Shown one piece after another: positions 8,700 to 17,982 of a stretch of DNA of 34,996 nucleotides (positions are counted from its first letter, which is position 1; every line of letters starts with the position of its first letter). A model generated the notes under the pieces. That model did not search any database, was not told where the DNA came from, and was given only the letters and a program-made list of their open reading frames with translations. The position numbers were made by a program, and so were the translations under genes. Origin of the DNA: Bacteroidota bacterium (GTDB lineage Bacteria > Bacteroidota > Bacteroidia > Chitinophagales > Chitinophagaceae); NCBI GenBank assembly GCA_013289065.1, contig JABDAP010000021.1, forward strand, positions 1 through 34,996, in the 5' to 3' direction.

Positions 8700-9761
8700 T
8701 TATCTCGAAACAGTTGTGCCTTGCAGGAGTGCCCGCACCGATTCCATCAAAAAATTATTTTTACGTGCCTCGAACATGGCGGTTTTATCTTTCGGCAAAC
8801 GCATGGAATATTTTTTTCCTGCAGATAATGCTTTATCAAATCCCGGGTTCCATTTGTTGAACTGAGCAATATCCATCGACAGGCCATTAGAAATAATAAC
8901 AGAATTGTATCGCCCCGAAATTTCCAATACAGTTGTATTTGCGAGTTCATCATCGCTCAGTTTTATTTCCTGCGGTGTGGTTAACAATGTTTTCTGCACA
9001 AGCGTTTCACTTGCAGTCATCGTTGTCCATCCACCGCCACCTTCAAAAATATAATGTGTGCCAATGAATTTTTTTACGTGGTTACGCGTTTCTTCAGGCA
9101 AATAATATTGCAGATCCCAGAAATCCCTGCTGCCTGCTTTCCTGATGGCTTGCCGCACTCTTCCTGCACCACCATTATATGCAGCAACAACCAGTAGCCA
9201 ATCGCCAAACTCGCCGTATAATTCCTTCATCAAACGCGCAGCCACATGTGTGCTTTTATAAAAATCCATCCTGTCATCGATCGTTCCGGTCCGCAATCCG
9301 AATCTTTTCGCCTCATCGCCCATCAGCTGCCACGGGCCAACGGCACCTGCCCATGAAACCAGTCCCGAACTAAGATGGCTCTCGATCACGCTCAGGTATT
9401 TCATCTCTTTGGGAATTCCGTATAAAGCAAGGATATTATCATACAGGTCAAAATAAGGCTTGCCCCATGATCTCATCTGCTCAAGTTCCTTTCCCTGTTT
9501 ACGCATGTATTCCTGTACAAATGAAACGGCTTTCGGATTTAACTGAGCCGTATAAGGCTTAGAAGGATCGTAAGTATTGTTATTGAAAAGGCTTTTGAAG
9601 CCGCTTTTATCAGATGTTGAATCTGTAAAAAAATGCCGGTCATCATTCAATCGATTGGTGAAAGACATCGTACCCACGCTCCCGGCCACAAAAGCAAAAC
9701 CAACCAGTACCAGTTTGGTAATAGAAATATGATTATTGATATTAACACCGAACCAACGCAT
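8700..9761 (-). CDS. Membrane-anchored lytic transglycosylase (MltD/SLT type)
   Basis: Cleaves peptidoglycan glycan strands to 1,6-anhydromuropeptides. 353 residues: a short cytoplasmic start, one transmembrane anchor (about 15-35), a linker, then the GH23 transglycosylase domain. Catalytic Glu127 lies in SVIESHLSS, followed by AGAVGPWQLM and the AAYNGGAGRV motif. The C-terminal 90 residues (TVLEISGRYN to YSMRLPKDK) look like one degenerate LysM-like wall-binding domain, less certain. It acts in the periplasm at the inner membrane. It lies 53 nt downstream of gatA on the same strand and is probably read from the same transcript. It is tail to tail with pabB with zero spacing. Confidence 0.9.
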   Translation of the reverse strand: MRWFGVNINNHISITKLVLVGFAFVAGSVGTMSFTNRLNDDRHFFTDSTSDKSGFKSLFNNNTYDPSKPYTAQLNPKAVSFVQEYMRKQGKELEQMRSWGKPYFDLYDNILALYGIPKEMKYLSVIESHLSSGLVSWAGAVGPWQLMGDEAKRFGLRTGTIDDRMDFYKSTHVAARLMKELYGEFGDWLLVVAAYNGGAGRVRQAIRKAGSRDFWDLQYYLPEETRNHVKKFIGTHYIFEGGGGWTTMTASETLVQKTLLTTPQEIKLSDDELANTTVLEISGRYNSVIISNGLSMDIAQFNKWNPGFDKALSAGKKYSMRLPKDKTAMFEARKNNFLMESVRALLQGTTVSR

Positions 9762-9814
9762 GAATGACCACAGTTTGTTTAGATAATATTCCAGGGAATG
9801 ATTCCGAAGAGATT

Positions 9815-11266
9815 TTATTGCCCGCCAGCTTCTGTTTGATAGCCAATAAGCTGTTTGGAAAGACGCAGCAAAGATACCTCATCAAAATGAGAAGTCATTA
9901 CCTGCAGCCCAAAGGGCATGCCATTGGGGTGTTTGAAGAGAGGGATGGAAATACCCGGGATCCCGGCCAGGTTGGCGAATACGGTGTATATATCAGCCAG
10001 GAACATTTCAACGGGGTCATTGTTCTTCTCCCCGATCTTAAATGCTGTGGACGGAACAGTGGGCGAAATGATGGCATCGTATTCAGAAAATATCTGTTTG
10101 GTTTGCCGGCTCAATAACTGCCTAACCTGCTGGGCCTTAGTAAAATAAGCATCAAAATAGCCGGCGCTCAGCACAAAGGTTCCCAGCATGATCCTTCGTT
10201 GCACTTCTTTTCCAAAACCCTGGCTGCGGGAAGCTTTATACAACTCGGTAAGATCGGCATCCGGCACATTGGCACGGTAGCCGAATTTAACCCCGTCGTA
10301 CCGCGAAAGGTTACTCGAAGCTTCTGCCGTAGTTAAAACATAGTAGGTTGGAACAACATGTTCAAGTAACTCAAAATCAACAGGCTTTACCGTATGCCCT
10401 AAAGCTGTTAATTTTTTGATAAACGATTCGAATGCAGACCTCATAGCCGGGTCAAGGCCGGGATGTTCCAGCGCTTCTTTAAAATATGCGAGCCTGTATT
10501 TTTTTTCCGATCCATTGATCTCGGCTGCATAAGCCGGCACCTCTTTTTGCGAAACGGTACTGTCAAACCCATCAGGGCCTGAAATGATTTCGAGCACCAA
10601 TGCTGCGTCATCAACCGAATTACTGAAAATACCGATCTGGTCAAACGAAGATGCATACGCGATCAGTCCATAACGCGATATACGGCCATAGGTTGGTTTG
10701 ATACCCACCACTCCGCAAAAATCCGCCGGTTGGCGAACAGATCCACCGGTATCGCTTCCCAGACTGATCATACACAAACCCGCTTTCACACTAACTGCCG
10801 AGCCGCCGGAAGAACCACCGGGAACACGGGTTTCATCAAGCGGATTTTTCACCGGGCCGAAAGCAGAGTTTTCATTGCTGCTGCCCATTGCAAATTCATC
10901 ACAATTATTTCTTCCGATAATGATGGCATCTTCAGCGAGTAATTTTTCAACTACGGTTGCATGATAGATAGCGGTGAAACCTGATAAGATTTTAGAAGAG
11001 GCAGAAAGCTTATGCCCTTTATATGAAATAACATCTTTGATAGAAACTATCACGCCATGCAATTTGCCCAGCGGTTTTCCAGAGGCTCTGTTGGCATCTA
11101 ACAATTTTGCTGCTGAAACCGCTTCATCCGAAAATATTTCCAGGAAGGCATTCAGGTGTTCATTCTTTTTTATTGCATCGAGATAGTGCTGCACGGCAAC
11201 AGAACATCCATCAGGATTTTCAGAAAGGAACTGACTGTAATTCTTTATGGAACTAAAAGAGAACAA
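9815..11266 (-). CDS. gatA: Asp-tRNA(Asn)/Glu-tRNA(Gln) amidotransferase subunit A
   Basis: Glutaminase subunit of GatCAB, which amidates misacylated Glu-tRNA(Gln) or Asp-tRNA(Asn); it works with GatB and GatC, not encoded here. 483 residues with the amidase-signature triad Lys77 (VSIKDV), Ser152 (GGSSGGSA) and Ser176 (GSDTGGSVRQP). The family match extends over the whole length, including the C-terminal FANLAGIPGISIP. The start is unusual: the only start-type codon between the upstream in-frame stop (11297-11299) and the conserved N-terminus is TTG at 11266, giving MFSFSSIKNY, which fits homologues. A run of nine A lies 5 nt upstream on the coding strand. A general amidase is less likely given the full-length GatA pattern. 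Confidence 0.93.
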   Translation of the reverse strand: MFSFSSIKNYSQFLSENPDGCSVAVQHYLDAIKKNEHLNAFLEIFSDEAVSAAKLLDANRASGKPLGKLHGVIVSIKDVISYKGHKLSASSKILSGFTAIYHATVVEKLLAEDAIIIGRNNCDEFAMGSSNENSAFGPVKNPLDETRVPGGSSGGSAVSVKAGLCMISLGSDTGGSVRQPADFCGVVGIKPTYGRISRYGLIAYASSFDQIGIFSNSVDDAALVLEIISGPDGFDSTVSQKEVPAYAAEINGSEKKYRLAYFKEALEHPGLDPAMRSAFESFIKKLTALGHTVKPVDFELLEHVVPTYYVLTTAEASSNLSRYDGVKFGYRANVPDADLTELYKASRSQGFGKEVQRRIMLGTFVLSAGYFDAYFTKAQQVRQLLSRQTKQIFSEYDAIISPTVPSTAFKIGEKNNDPVEMFLADIYTVFANLAGIPGISIPLFKHPNGMPFGLQVMTSHFDEVSLLRLSKQLIGYQTEAGGQ

Positions 11267-11334
11267 ATGATTTTTTTTTGAGTGATGCCTGTAATCTTAT
11301 ATGCTGAAACAATTTAGTAAGTAGTTACAGTGAT

Positions 11335-12186
11335 CTATTCCCAATCAGGCAACTCAGTTTCTTTTTGTTTCTTCTTTTCAACTTTTACGCAAAGAAAGAT
11401 ACTTATCTCATATAAAAATATCAGCGGGATGCTGCAGATAATTGTGCTGAGCATATCCGGCGGGGTAATAATAGAAGTTACCACTACAATAATGAGTATA
11501 GAATGTTTCCGGTATTTGCGCAGAAATGCAGCACTCACTACATCGATCTTTGCTAAAAAATACAGCACCAGCGGAAGCTGGAAAGCAAGGCCCGAACCGA
11601 GTATCAACGGAACCATAGTATTAAAATAACTGGCGATCGTCCAGAAATTCTGGATGTTGTCGTCCAAAGAAAAATTGGCAAAAAAGTTAATGGTATAAGG
11701 CGCTACAATAAAGTAGCCGAATAAAACCCCAATAAAGAATAATGTCGATACCCAAAAGATAACACCGCGTGTTCCTCTTAGTTCATGCCTCTTCAATGCG
11801 GGTTTTACAAATTTCCAGAATTGCCAGAACACGTATGGGAAGGCAACAATAAAACCACCGATCAAAATAATATTCAGGTAAACACTGAATTGCCCGGCAA
11901 CGGCATTGCTCTGCATTTTAACGTTGATAGCAGTTAAACAAAGCTTGTTTCCGAGCCCGAGTGAGTTGCCTAATTTACACAGGTATTGATAAGTGAGAAA
12001 ATCAGGGTGGGTAGGCCCCATCAATATTTTCTTTACAATAAAATTATTGTATACAGCCATAAAAACAGCGCCCAGAACAATTGCGATCACGGATCTGAAA
12101 AGGTGTTTCCTGAGCTCGTCGATATGCTCGATAAAAGACATTTCCGCCTTTGGCTCAGAAGCTGGTTTTCTTTTAAACAGGCTCAT
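11335..12186 (-). CDS. tatC: Sec-independent protein translocase TatC
   Basis: Receptor for twin-arginine signal peptides in the inner membrane. 283 residues with the family start SFIEHIDELRKHLF (17-30) and six hydrophobic helices, including the conserved PYVFWQFWKFVKPAL after the second. There is a periplasmic insertion of about 40 residues between helices 1 and 2 (GPTHPDFLTYQYLCKLGNSL onward), longer than in E. coli TatC and, as I recall, common in Bacteroidota. The charged C-terminus (KVEKKKQKE) is cytoplasmic. It lies directly downstream of tatA, though a terminator separates them. Confidence 0.95.
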   Translation of the reverse strand: MSLFKRKPASEPKAEMSFIEHIDELRKHLFRSVIAIVLGAVFMAVYNNFIVKKILMGPTHPDFLTYQYLCKLGNSLGLGNKLCLTAINVKMQSNAVAGQFSVYLNIILIGGFIVAFPYVFWQFWKFVKPALKRHELRGTRGVIFWVSTLFFIGVLFGYFIVAPYTINFFANFSLDDNIQNFWTIASYFNTMVPLILGSGLAFQLPLVLYFLAKIDVVSAAFLRKYRKHSILIIVVVTSIITPPDMLSTIICSIPLIFLYEISIFLCVKVEKKKQKETELPDWE

Positions 12187-12220
12187 TAAAAATGGGAAGA
12201 GTAAAGTTAATCGTTGTAAA

Positions 12221-12254
12221 CAAAAGAAAACCCCGCATAAAATTGCGAGGCTTT
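12221..12254 (-). terminator. Rho-independent terminator between tatA and tatC
   Basis: On the minus strand CCTCGC (12250-12245) pairs with GCGGGG (12236-12231) around an 8-nt AT loop, followed by TTTTCTTTTG. This is a classic intrinsic terminator, not a word-repeat element. It should end or attenuate tatA messages before tatC. Confidence 0.7.
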
Positions 12255-12273
12255 ATAAAATAAAATAAAATTC

Positions 12274-12489
12274 TTACGGATTGGTTGTAGAATTTGTTGT
12301 GTTGGTAGTTTTAGATGCATCATCTACATGATTTTCGATCTCTCTTTTCACATTGTCTTTCGCATCTTTAAATTCCCTGATCCCTTTACCTAACCCGCGC
12401 ATCAATTCAGGTATTTTTTTACCTCCGAACATTAATAAAACTATCAAAAGGATAAGGATCAAATGTTGAGGTGCAAATAAGTCTCCCAT
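12274..12489 (-). CDS. tatA: Sec-independent protein translocase TatA/E
   Basis: Pore-forming or membrane-weakening subunit of the Tat system. 71 residues: a short periplasmic start (MGDLFAPQH), one membrane helix ([12 protein letters not shown], 10-21), the conserved FGGKKIPEL hinge, an amphipathic helix ([16 protein letters not shown]) and a polar Thr/Asn-rich tail. No TatB is seen here, consistent with a minimal TatA-TatC system, though one could lie elsewhere. Neighbours are rplS upstream and tatC downstream. Confidence 0.95.
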   Translation of the reverse strand: MGDLFAPQHLILILLIVLLMFGGKKIPELMRGLGKGIREFKDAKDNVKREIENHVDDASKTTNTTNSTTNP

Positions 12490-12558
12490 AATAAAATATT
12501 TTAGATACTGAAGGTAGTCAAACTTTCCAATTGACAGAAGTTAAAAAACCAGGCCGTA

Positions 12559-12909
12559 CTAGAAACGTTTTTCTTTAATACGTGCGCTCTTACCACTGCG
12601 TTCACGCAGGTAGTATAATTTAGCGCGGCGTACTTTACCTGCTTTGTTCAGGATGATTGAATCAACGTTTGGAGAAAGGATGGGGAACAAACGTTCAACA
12701 CCTATTCCATCGGAGATCTTACGTACGGTAAATGAAGCGGTAGCGCCATTTCCCTGTAATTTGATCACATCTCCACGGAAACTCTGGATACGCTCTTTAC
12801 CACCTTCAACGATCTTGTAGTTAACGGTAATATTATCACCAGCCTTAAATTTAGGATGGGTTTTCTGTGTGGTCAACTGGTCGTGTACAAATTGAACTGC
12901 TGCGTTCAT
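12559..12909 (-). CDS. rplS: 50S ribosomal protein L19
   Basis: Ribosomal protein at the 30S-50S interface. 116 residues with the conserved [46 protein letters not shown] and the basic C-terminus [21 protein letters not shown]. The length is normal. It is transcribed from the -7 element at 12933 with a leader of roughly 20 nt. The usual trmD/rimM partners are not adjacent in this window. Confidence 0.97.
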   Translation of the reverse strand: MNAAVQFVHDQLTTQKTHPKFKAGDNITVNYKIVEGGKERIQSFRGDVIKLQGNGATASFTVRKISDGIGVERLFPILSPNVDSIILNKAGKVRRAKLYYLRERSGKSARIKEKRF

Positions 12910-12932
12910 AACATTTTCTTTTTTGCGGACGG

Positions 12933-12940
12933 CAAAGGTA
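12933..12940 (-). promoter_or_regulatory. -7 promoter element for rplS
   Basis: Minus strand TACCTTTG followed by CCGTCCGC, an exact TAnnTTTG match 23 nt upstream of the ATG. The AT-rich 7-nt repeat at 12951-12978 lies where a -33 region would be. Confidence 0.55.
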
Positions 12941-12950
12941 AGGGAATAAT

Positions 12951-12978
12951 TAATAATTAGTAGTTAGTAATCAGTAAT
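12951..12978. repeat. 7-nt word repeat, TAGTAAT word
   Basis: Words taataat, tagtagt, tagtaat and cagtaat follow at an exact 7-nt step directly upstream of the rplS promoter. No inverted arm is visible. A second, unrelated word array starts about 20 nt further on. Confidence 0.6.
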
Positions 12979-12999
12979 TTTTTTGAACCATACGCCATC

Positions 13000-13083
13000 A
13001 GCTGTCAGCTTTTAGCTATGAGCTTTGCGTTTTGAGACAATTTAAAGTACAATGCAATTGCTGAAAGCTGCTAACTCATAGCT
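13000..13083. repeat. 7-nt word repeat with inverted arm, AGCT word, at the end of rny
   Basis: AGCT occurs at 13000, 13007, 13014 and 13021 (7-nt step), then at 13066 and 13080 (14-nt step). The left part agctatgagct (13014-13024) matches the reverse complement of aactcatagct (13073-13083) with one mismatch, so the array can fold. Its last base is the first base of the rny stop codon, as read on the plus strand. It may act as the rny terminator. Confidence 0.65.
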
Positions 13084-14648
13084 TATCTCGCTACATTGAT
13101 TGCCCTCTTTTCCCTGATAACAGTTACTTTAATCTGACCCGGATAGGTCATTTCGGTCTGTATTTTCTGGGCTATTTCAAAACTTAGCTTGTCGCTGTCA
13201 ATATCTGTCACTTTATCTGCTTCTACAATTACCCGGAGTTCACGTCCGGCCTGGATAGCGTAGGCTTTTTCTACACCTGTATAAGCCATGGCCAGGTTCT
13301 CAAGATCTTTGATACGCTGAAGGTATTGCTGCATGATCTCACGGCGTGCTCCGGGCCTTGCACCACTGATGGCGTCACAAGCCTGAATAATCGGCGAGAT
13401 CACATATAACATTTCCATCTCATCATGGTGGGCGCCGATGGCATTTACCACTGCAGGGTTCTCTCCATATTTCTCGGCTAATTTGGCACCGAGTAAAGCG
13501 TGTGTCAGTTCAGTTTCTTCGTCAGGCACTTTGCCTATATCATGCAACAGGCCGGCACGTTTGGCCAGTTTCGGGTTCATGCCAAGTTCTGCGGCCATGA
13601 TGGCGCAAAGATTGGCGGTTTCCCTGCTGTGCATCAATAAGTTTTGGCCGTAAGAGGAACGGAAACGCATTTTTCCAACGATCCTTACCAGTTCTTTATG
13701 CAATCCATGGATCCCCATTTCAATAACGGTTCGTTCACCGATCTCCATGATCTGTTCTTCCAGCTGGCGGCGTGTTTTCTCCACCACTTCTTCAATACGC
13801 GCCGGATGGATACGTCCATCAGATACAAGACGCTGCAAACTCAAACGGGCTATCTCCCTGCGCAACGGATCGAATGAAGAAAGGATGATAGCTTCGGGCG
13901 TATCATCAACGATCAGGTCAACACCTGTTGCCGCTTCGATGGCGCGGATGTTTCGCCCTTCACGGCCGATGATCTGTCCTTTGATCTCGTCGGTTTCAAG
14001 ATTGAATACGGTAACAGTATTTTCAATAGTAACTTCTGCAGCGGTTCGCTGGATAGATTGAATAACCACTTTACGGGCCTCTTTATTGGCCTTTTGTTTG
14101 GCATCTTCTATGATCTCCTGCTGTAATGTAAGCGCCTGTGAATGTGCCTCGGCCTTAAGGCTCTCGATCAATTGAGATTTGGCTTCTTCAGCGCTGAGGC
14201 CGGCAATTTTTTCCAGCCTGCGGATATGTTCTTCCTGGTGTTTCTCCAGTTCGGTACGTTTCTGGTTCACTACCTCGATCTGCCGATTGAGGTTATCCTT
14301 AATCACTTCATTGTCCTTGATCTGCTTGTCGAGTGCAATTTCTTTCTGATTGATGGTCAGTTCTTTCTGCTTGGCACGGTTCTCTGATTCGCCAAGTTTG
14401 CGGTTCCTTTCCATTACATCACGGTCGTAATCGGATTTCAGCTGAACAAACTTCTCTTTTGCTTCGAGTTGTTTTTCTTTCTTAACCGTTTCTGCCCTGA
14501 GTTCTGCTTCTTTCAGAATGTTTTGTGCCTGTTGTTCGGCTTCTTCAACCTGCTTTTTTGTGTTTTTAGCGAAAAAAAGTCTACCCGCTATAAGCCCCAC
14601 AATTAGTGCACCTACACCAATTATAATAAAGACTACGTTTTGGTCCAT
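13083..14648 (-). CDS. rny: Ribonuclease Y
   Basis: Membrane-anchored endoribonuclease that starts mRNA decay in bacteria lacking RNase E-based initiation. 521 residues: an N-terminal transmembrane helix ([18 protein letters not shown], about 5-22), a long coiled coil rich in Glu/Lys/Gln (about 30-200), a KH domain with [13 protein letters not shown], and an HD domain with LLHDIGK and GAHHDE, including the upstream His of LLMHSRETA. The length equals the family norm. It is expected at the inner face of the cytoplasmic membrane. Upstream of it lie zapA and the ZapB-like gene on the same strand. Confidence 0.97.
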   Translation of the reverse strand: MDQNVVFIIIGVGALIVGLIAGRLFFAKNTKKQVEEAEQQAQNILKEAELRAETVKKEKQLEAKEKFVQLKSDYDRDVMERNRKLGESENRAKQKELTINQKEIALDKQIKDNEVIKDNLNRQIEVVNQKRTELEKHQEEHIRRLEKIAGLSAEEAKSQLIESLKAEAHSQALTLQQEIIEDAKQKANKEARKVVIQSIQRTAAEVTIENTVTVFNLETDEIKGQIIGREGRNIRAIEAATGVDLIVDDTPEAIILSSFDPLRREIARLSLQRLVSDGRIHPARIEEVVEKTRRQLEEQIMEIGERTVIEMGIHGLHKELVRIVGKMRFRSSYGQNLLMHSRETANLCAIMAAELGMNPKLAKRAGLLHDIGKVPDEETELTHALLGAKLAEKYGENPAVVNAIGAHHDEMEMLYVISPIIQACDAISGARPGARREIMQQYLQRIKDLENLAMAYTGVEKAYAIQAGRELRVIVEADKVTDIDSDKLSFEIAQKIQTEMTYPGQIKVTVIREKRAINVAR

Positions 14649-14728
14649 GGTTTTGGCAAATTTTTAAGTTCACAATCATATAACGTTGTTCACATCTCAT
14701 TTTCCTGTCATAAGTAAATGATAGTTGA

Positions 14729-14736
14729 CGAAGATA
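14729..14736 (-). promoter_or_regulatory. Possible -7 promoter element for rny
   Basis: Minus strand TATCTTCG, one base off TAnnTTTG, with an 80-nt leader to the rny ATG. The zapA-rny gap (14649-14802) holds no gene that I can see. Confidence 0.3.
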
Positions 14737-14802
14737 GTTAATTAGGGGAAGTTTGAAGCGGGAAAGTTGGGGTGCGGGTTACCCGTTTCCGGTTACGCGA
14801 AT

Positions 14803-15102
14803 TTAAGACTGGTTTTCTGAAAGCGCTTTATCAACCATTTTTTCCAGCGAACCGAGTTTTGCCGCAGCCTCCTGCCATTTTACTTTGTCGATGCCGGATT
14901 GATTCTGTTCTGTAGCAAACCAGAGTAATGCCATCGAAACATAATCCTGCATATCCTTGCCGGCAAAATGGGTTTTGAATTCGGTTATTTTATCGTTGAT
15001 GAGATCAGCTGTTTTGCGAACCATTTCTTCATCCGCCGCTTCTATTTTGAGGCGATAGCTGCGGTCGGCGATTAAAATATTTACGGGTATGAGTTCTGAC
15101 AT
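14803..15102 (-). CDS. zapA: Cell division protein ZapA
   Basis: Small FtsZ-ring associated protein that bundles FtsZ filaments. 99 residues from the ATG at 15102: an N-terminal beta/alpha head (SELIPVNILIADRSYRLKI, then DEEMVRKTADLINDKITEF) and a C-terminal helix expected to form a coiled coil. This start is chosen over an in-frame start at 15129 because it follows the upstream stop codon by 2 nt, as in translationally coupled genes, and gives the family's usual head. The identity rests on pattern and on the neighbouring coiled-coil gene. Confidence 0.85.
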   Translation of the reverse strand: MSELIPVNILIADRSYRLKIEAADEEMVRKTADLINDKITEFKTHFAGKDMQDYVSMALLWFATEQNQSGIDKVKWQEAAAKLGSLEKMVDKALSENQS

Positions 15103-15104
15103 GG

Positions 15105-15392
15105 TTAGGTGTTTAATAGTGCCAGGCATTTATCAATTTCTTTCAGGTAAGTATCGATCCGTTTGCTGAGTGCATTCTTTTCTGCATCGTTTAGGTTGCC
15201 CGAACTTAGTTTCGCCACATCTACCTGTTGCTGCAGGGACTGGAGAGACTGTTGTTTTTCTTCGGCCAATGAATTGGCTTTTTCGAGATCCTTTTTTAAA
15301 CGGGCATTTTCTTTTTGCAGCAAAGCCTGTTGCTTCAGCAGTTGCTGAAGTTTATCCTGGATACTTTTTATTTGGAGATCTATATCAACCAT
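15105..15392 (-). CDS. Coiled-coil protein, ZapB-like partner of ZapA
   Basis: 95 residues that are almost wholly coiled coil (about 5-65: LQIKSIQDKLQQLLKQQALL and a following heptad-rich stretch), then a short helical tail. No signal peptide or membrane segment. It is placed 2 nt upstream of zapA, and its size and composition suggest a ZapB-like divisome linker, but short coiled coils give weak homology signals, so this is an inference from context. It is transcribed from the -7 element at 15398, whose end lies only 5 nt from the ATG. Confidence 0.75.
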   Translation of the reverse strand: MVDIDLQIKSIQDKLQQLLKQQALLQKENARLKKDLEKANSLAEEKQQSLQSLQQQVDVAKLSSGNLNDAEKNALSKRIDTYLKEIDKCLALLNT

Positions 15393-15397
15393 CTAAT

Positions 15398-15405
15398 TAA
15401 AGATA
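15398..15405 (-). promoter_or_regulatory. -7 promoter element for the zapB-like/zapA pair
   Basis: Minus strand TATCTTTA, then ATTAG and the ATG. It matches TAnnTTT with A in place of the final G. A leaderless message is predicted. Confidence 0.45.
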
Positions 15406-15454
15406 AAGGCAATATGGAAGATAGTTGCATTTTTATTGCACTTCTTATTCAGAT

Positions 15455-15519
15455 GGATTGCGAATTGACGGATTAGCGGATCGAATTCGTTAATCCGTAA
15501 TCCGCCAATCCTTTAATCC
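15455..15519. repeat. 8-nt word repeat with inverted arm, flush with the pheT stop
   Basis: Eight consecutive 8-nt words run without a gap (ggattgcg, aattgacg, gattagcg, gatcgaat, tcgttaat, ccgtaatc, cgccaatc, ctttaatc); the first half carries GGATTA-type words and the second half the inverse TAATCC. The segment ggattagcgga (15470-15480) pairs with tccgccaatcc (15501-15511) with one mismatch. The element ends at the base before the pheT stop codon and could terminate pheT. Confidence 0.7.
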
Positions 15520-17937
15520 TTATTTCCTGATCTCAGCGGAGAGGTCGGTCTCAAAACCCTGGATCAATTTAGAAATCATTCCATCCACTTCCTTATCTGT
15601 TAATGTTTTTTCATCATCGGAAAAAAGGAAACTGATGGCCATTGATTTTTTATCTGCGCCGAGTTTGTCGCTTTCGAATACATCGAAGAGGCGCATATCT
15701 TTTAGTTTGGGAAGTTTTACTTTTTTGACCGTTTGCTCGATCAACTCAAATGTGGTGGACCGTTTTACCACCATTGCCAGATCGCGCTGCATTACGGGGA
15801 ACTTATTTACTTCCCGGTAACGGATGGTATTGTTTTCTACCGATCCCTGCAGTTGGGCAAAATGGATGTCGAGAATATACACAGGTTGTTTGATACCGAA
15901 CGATTGCAGTTTATTCTGTTCAACCGTCATCAACTTGCCCAACAGTGTTTTTCCATGATATATATTTAATACCGACCCGGCATCATCCGCTTTTTCAAAC
16001 TGAACATTATTCAATCCGCACAAAACCAATAACGCAGTTGATAATCCTTTCAGTTTATAAAAATCCTGCTGCGTACTTTTTTCACGCCAGCTGTCTTCAT
16101 GATCGGCGCCGGTGATATAAACACATACATGTTCCTCTTCAATATATTGCCCTACAGCTTTTGTAAAATATGTTTTTCCATATTCAAACAACTGCAGGTT
16201 ATTATTTCTGCGGTTGATATTATAGGAAATGGATTCCAACCCCGTTTCCACCATCGACGGGCGAAGCACATTCAGTTCTTCACTGAGGTTATTGATCATC
16301 TTCACTGTTGTTTCCAGCACAGTTTCATCAAAATATTTACTGTTGGTTATTGAATTGGTAAAGATCTCTATAAAGCCCTGCCCCACTAAGTATCCGGCGA
16401 TCTTGTCTTTCAGCGCTTCTTTCACGCCCAATGATTCTACCGCAGGGCTGATAGTAATGGTGGCAGGTATATCGATATTATCCAACCCATCGATGCGCAG
16501 GATCTCTTCCACAATATCTGCGGGGATACTGATATCGGGTTTGCTGTATGGAACGGCAACGCGGATCTCATCCTGCCCTTCGCGGACAATATCAAAACCA
16601 AGGTTTGTTAATATTTTTTTGATGGCATCTGCATGATAATTTTTACCGCTTAATTTTTTGAGGTAATGATTTTTCAGTGCAACTTCTGTTTTTGGTTTTG
16701 GATCAGGATATACATCTATTATATCACTCGTAATTTCCCCGCCGGCTATTTCTTTAATCATGAGTGCGGCGCGTTTCAAAACATTTACGGTGTTTGAAAT
16801 ATCAACACCTTTTTCAAAACGTGTAGCAGCATCAGTACGCAGATCGTGACGCACAGAAGTTTTACGGATGCTGACAGGATGAAACCACGCACTCTCTAAA
16901 AAAATATTTTTTGTTCCCGATACAACACCGCTTTTCAATCCGCCAAAAACACCGGCGATACACATTCCTTCTTTCGCATTGCAAACCATTAAATCTTCGC
17001 TGCTCAATTTTCTTTCTTTATCATCGAGTGTGATGAACTTAGTTCCTTCGGGATAATTTTTTACGATGACCTCATTGCCGGTAATTGCAGCCGCATCGTA
17101 TGCATGTAAAGGCTGGCCGGTTTCGTGCAGGATGAAATTGGTGATGTCTACAATATTATTGATCGACCGGATACCGATGGATGATAAACGATCCTTTAAC
17201 CATTTGGGCGATTCAGAAACGGTTACACCACTAATCGTTACACCGCTGAAACGCTGGCATGCTTCTGCATTTTCAATGGTAACTTTTACCGGGAGGCTGT
17301 TATTGTCTGCTTTGAATGTATTCGAAAACGGCGATCTCACCCTTGCTTCTTTCTGGTGATGTGTGAGATAAGCGCAAACATCTTTCGCCACACCAATATG
17401 AGACATAGCGTCCATACGGTTTGGTGTGAGTCCTATTTCGAAGATCCAGTCTGAATAAGGTTTGAAATAATCCGCAGCAGCCGATCCGATCACTGAATCT
17501 TCCGGCATCACAATAATACCTGCATGATCGGCTCCGAGGCCGATCTCATCTTCGGCACAGATCATTCCATGACTTTCAACACCGCGTATTTTGGCAACAC
17601 GCATAGTGAGTGGCTCGCCGGTTAACGGATAAATAGTAACACCGGCTGTTGCAACGATCACTTTTTGCCCGGCGGCAACATTATTGGCACCGCAAACGAT
17701 CTGTAAAAGTTCGCCTTTGCCCACATTTACCTTGGTGAGTTTTAATTTATCGGCATTGGGGTGCTGCGTACATTCTATTACTTCGCCGATCACCAGGCCG
17801 GCGAGTCCGCCTTTGATACTTTCATATTTTTCCAGGCTTTCTACCTCGAGGCCAATAGAAGTAAGGATCTTGGAAAGTTTTGCCGGTTCTATTGTTTCGG
17901 GTAAATATTCACTTAACCAATTGTAACTGATCGTCAT
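15520..17937 (-). CDS. pheT: Phenylalanine--tRNA ligase beta subunit
   Basis: Non-catalytic half of the alpha2beta2 PheRS; it holds the editing site and tRNA-binding modules. 805 residues, typical length. The domain order is right: N-terminal TISYNWLSEYLP, an EMAP-like tRNA-binding domain (about 40-150: VIGEVIECTQHPNADKLKL), the B3/B4 editing region with RSINNIVDITNFILHETGQP, the B5 domain and the C-terminal anticodon-binding FDX-ACB domain (YREVNKFPVMQRDLAMVV). pheS is not in the window. Its promoter is at 17960, and the divergent neighbour is dnaB. Confidence 0.97.
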   Translation of the reverse strand: MTISYNWLSEYLPETIEPAKLSKILTSIGLEVESLEKYESIKGGLAGLVIGEVIECTQHPNADKLKLTKVNVGKGELLQIVCGANNVAAGQKVIVATAGVTIYPLTGEPLTMRVAKIRGVESHGMICAEDEIGLGADHAGIIVMPEDSVIGSAAADYFKPYSDWIFEIGLTPNRMDAMSHIGVAKDVCAYLTHHQKEARVRSPFSNTFKADNNSLPVKVTIENAEACQRFSGVTISGVTVSESPKWLKDRLSSIGIRSINNIVDITNFILHETGQPLHAYDAAAITGNEVIVKNYPEGTKFITLDDKERKLSSEDLMVCNAKEGMCIAGVFGGLKSGVVSGTKNIFLESAWFHPVSIRKTSVRHDLRTDAATRFEKGVDISNTVNVLKRAALMIKEIAGGEITSDIIDVYPDPKPKTEVALKNHYLKKLSGKNYHADAIKKILTNLGFDIVREGQDEIRVAVPYSKPDISIPADIVEEILRIDGLDNIDIPATITISPAVESLGVKEALKDKIAGYLVGQGFIEIFTNSITNSKYFDETVLETTVKMINNLSEELNVLRPSMVETGLESISYNINRRNNNLQLFEYGKTYFTKAVGQYIEEEHVCVYITGADHEDSWREKSTQQDFYKLKGLSTALLVLCGLNNVQFEKADDAGSVLNIYHGKTLLGKLMTVEQNKLQSFGIKQPVYILDIHFAQLQGSVENNTIRYREVNKFPVMQRDLAMVVKRSTTFELIEQTVKKVKLPKLKDMRLFDVFESDKLGADKKSMAISFLFSDDEKTLTDKEVDGMISKLIQGFETDLSAEIRK

Positions 17938-17959
17938 AGTTGCTTGCTCTTTTCGGGCT

Positions 17960-17967
17960 CAAAAATA
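17960..17967 (-). promoter_or_regulatory. -7 promoter element for pheT
   Basis: Minus strand TATTTTTG, an exact TAnnTTTG match, 22 nt upstream of the ATG. No T-box or leader peptide is visible. Confidence 0.55.
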
Positions 17968-17982
17968 GGTGATAAAATTCAG

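Noticed and set aside
14649-14802. 6S RNA or other ncRNA between zapA and rny
   Set aside because: zapA is near 6S RNA in proteobacteria, but I see no long paired arms with a central bubble here, only a likely rny leader.
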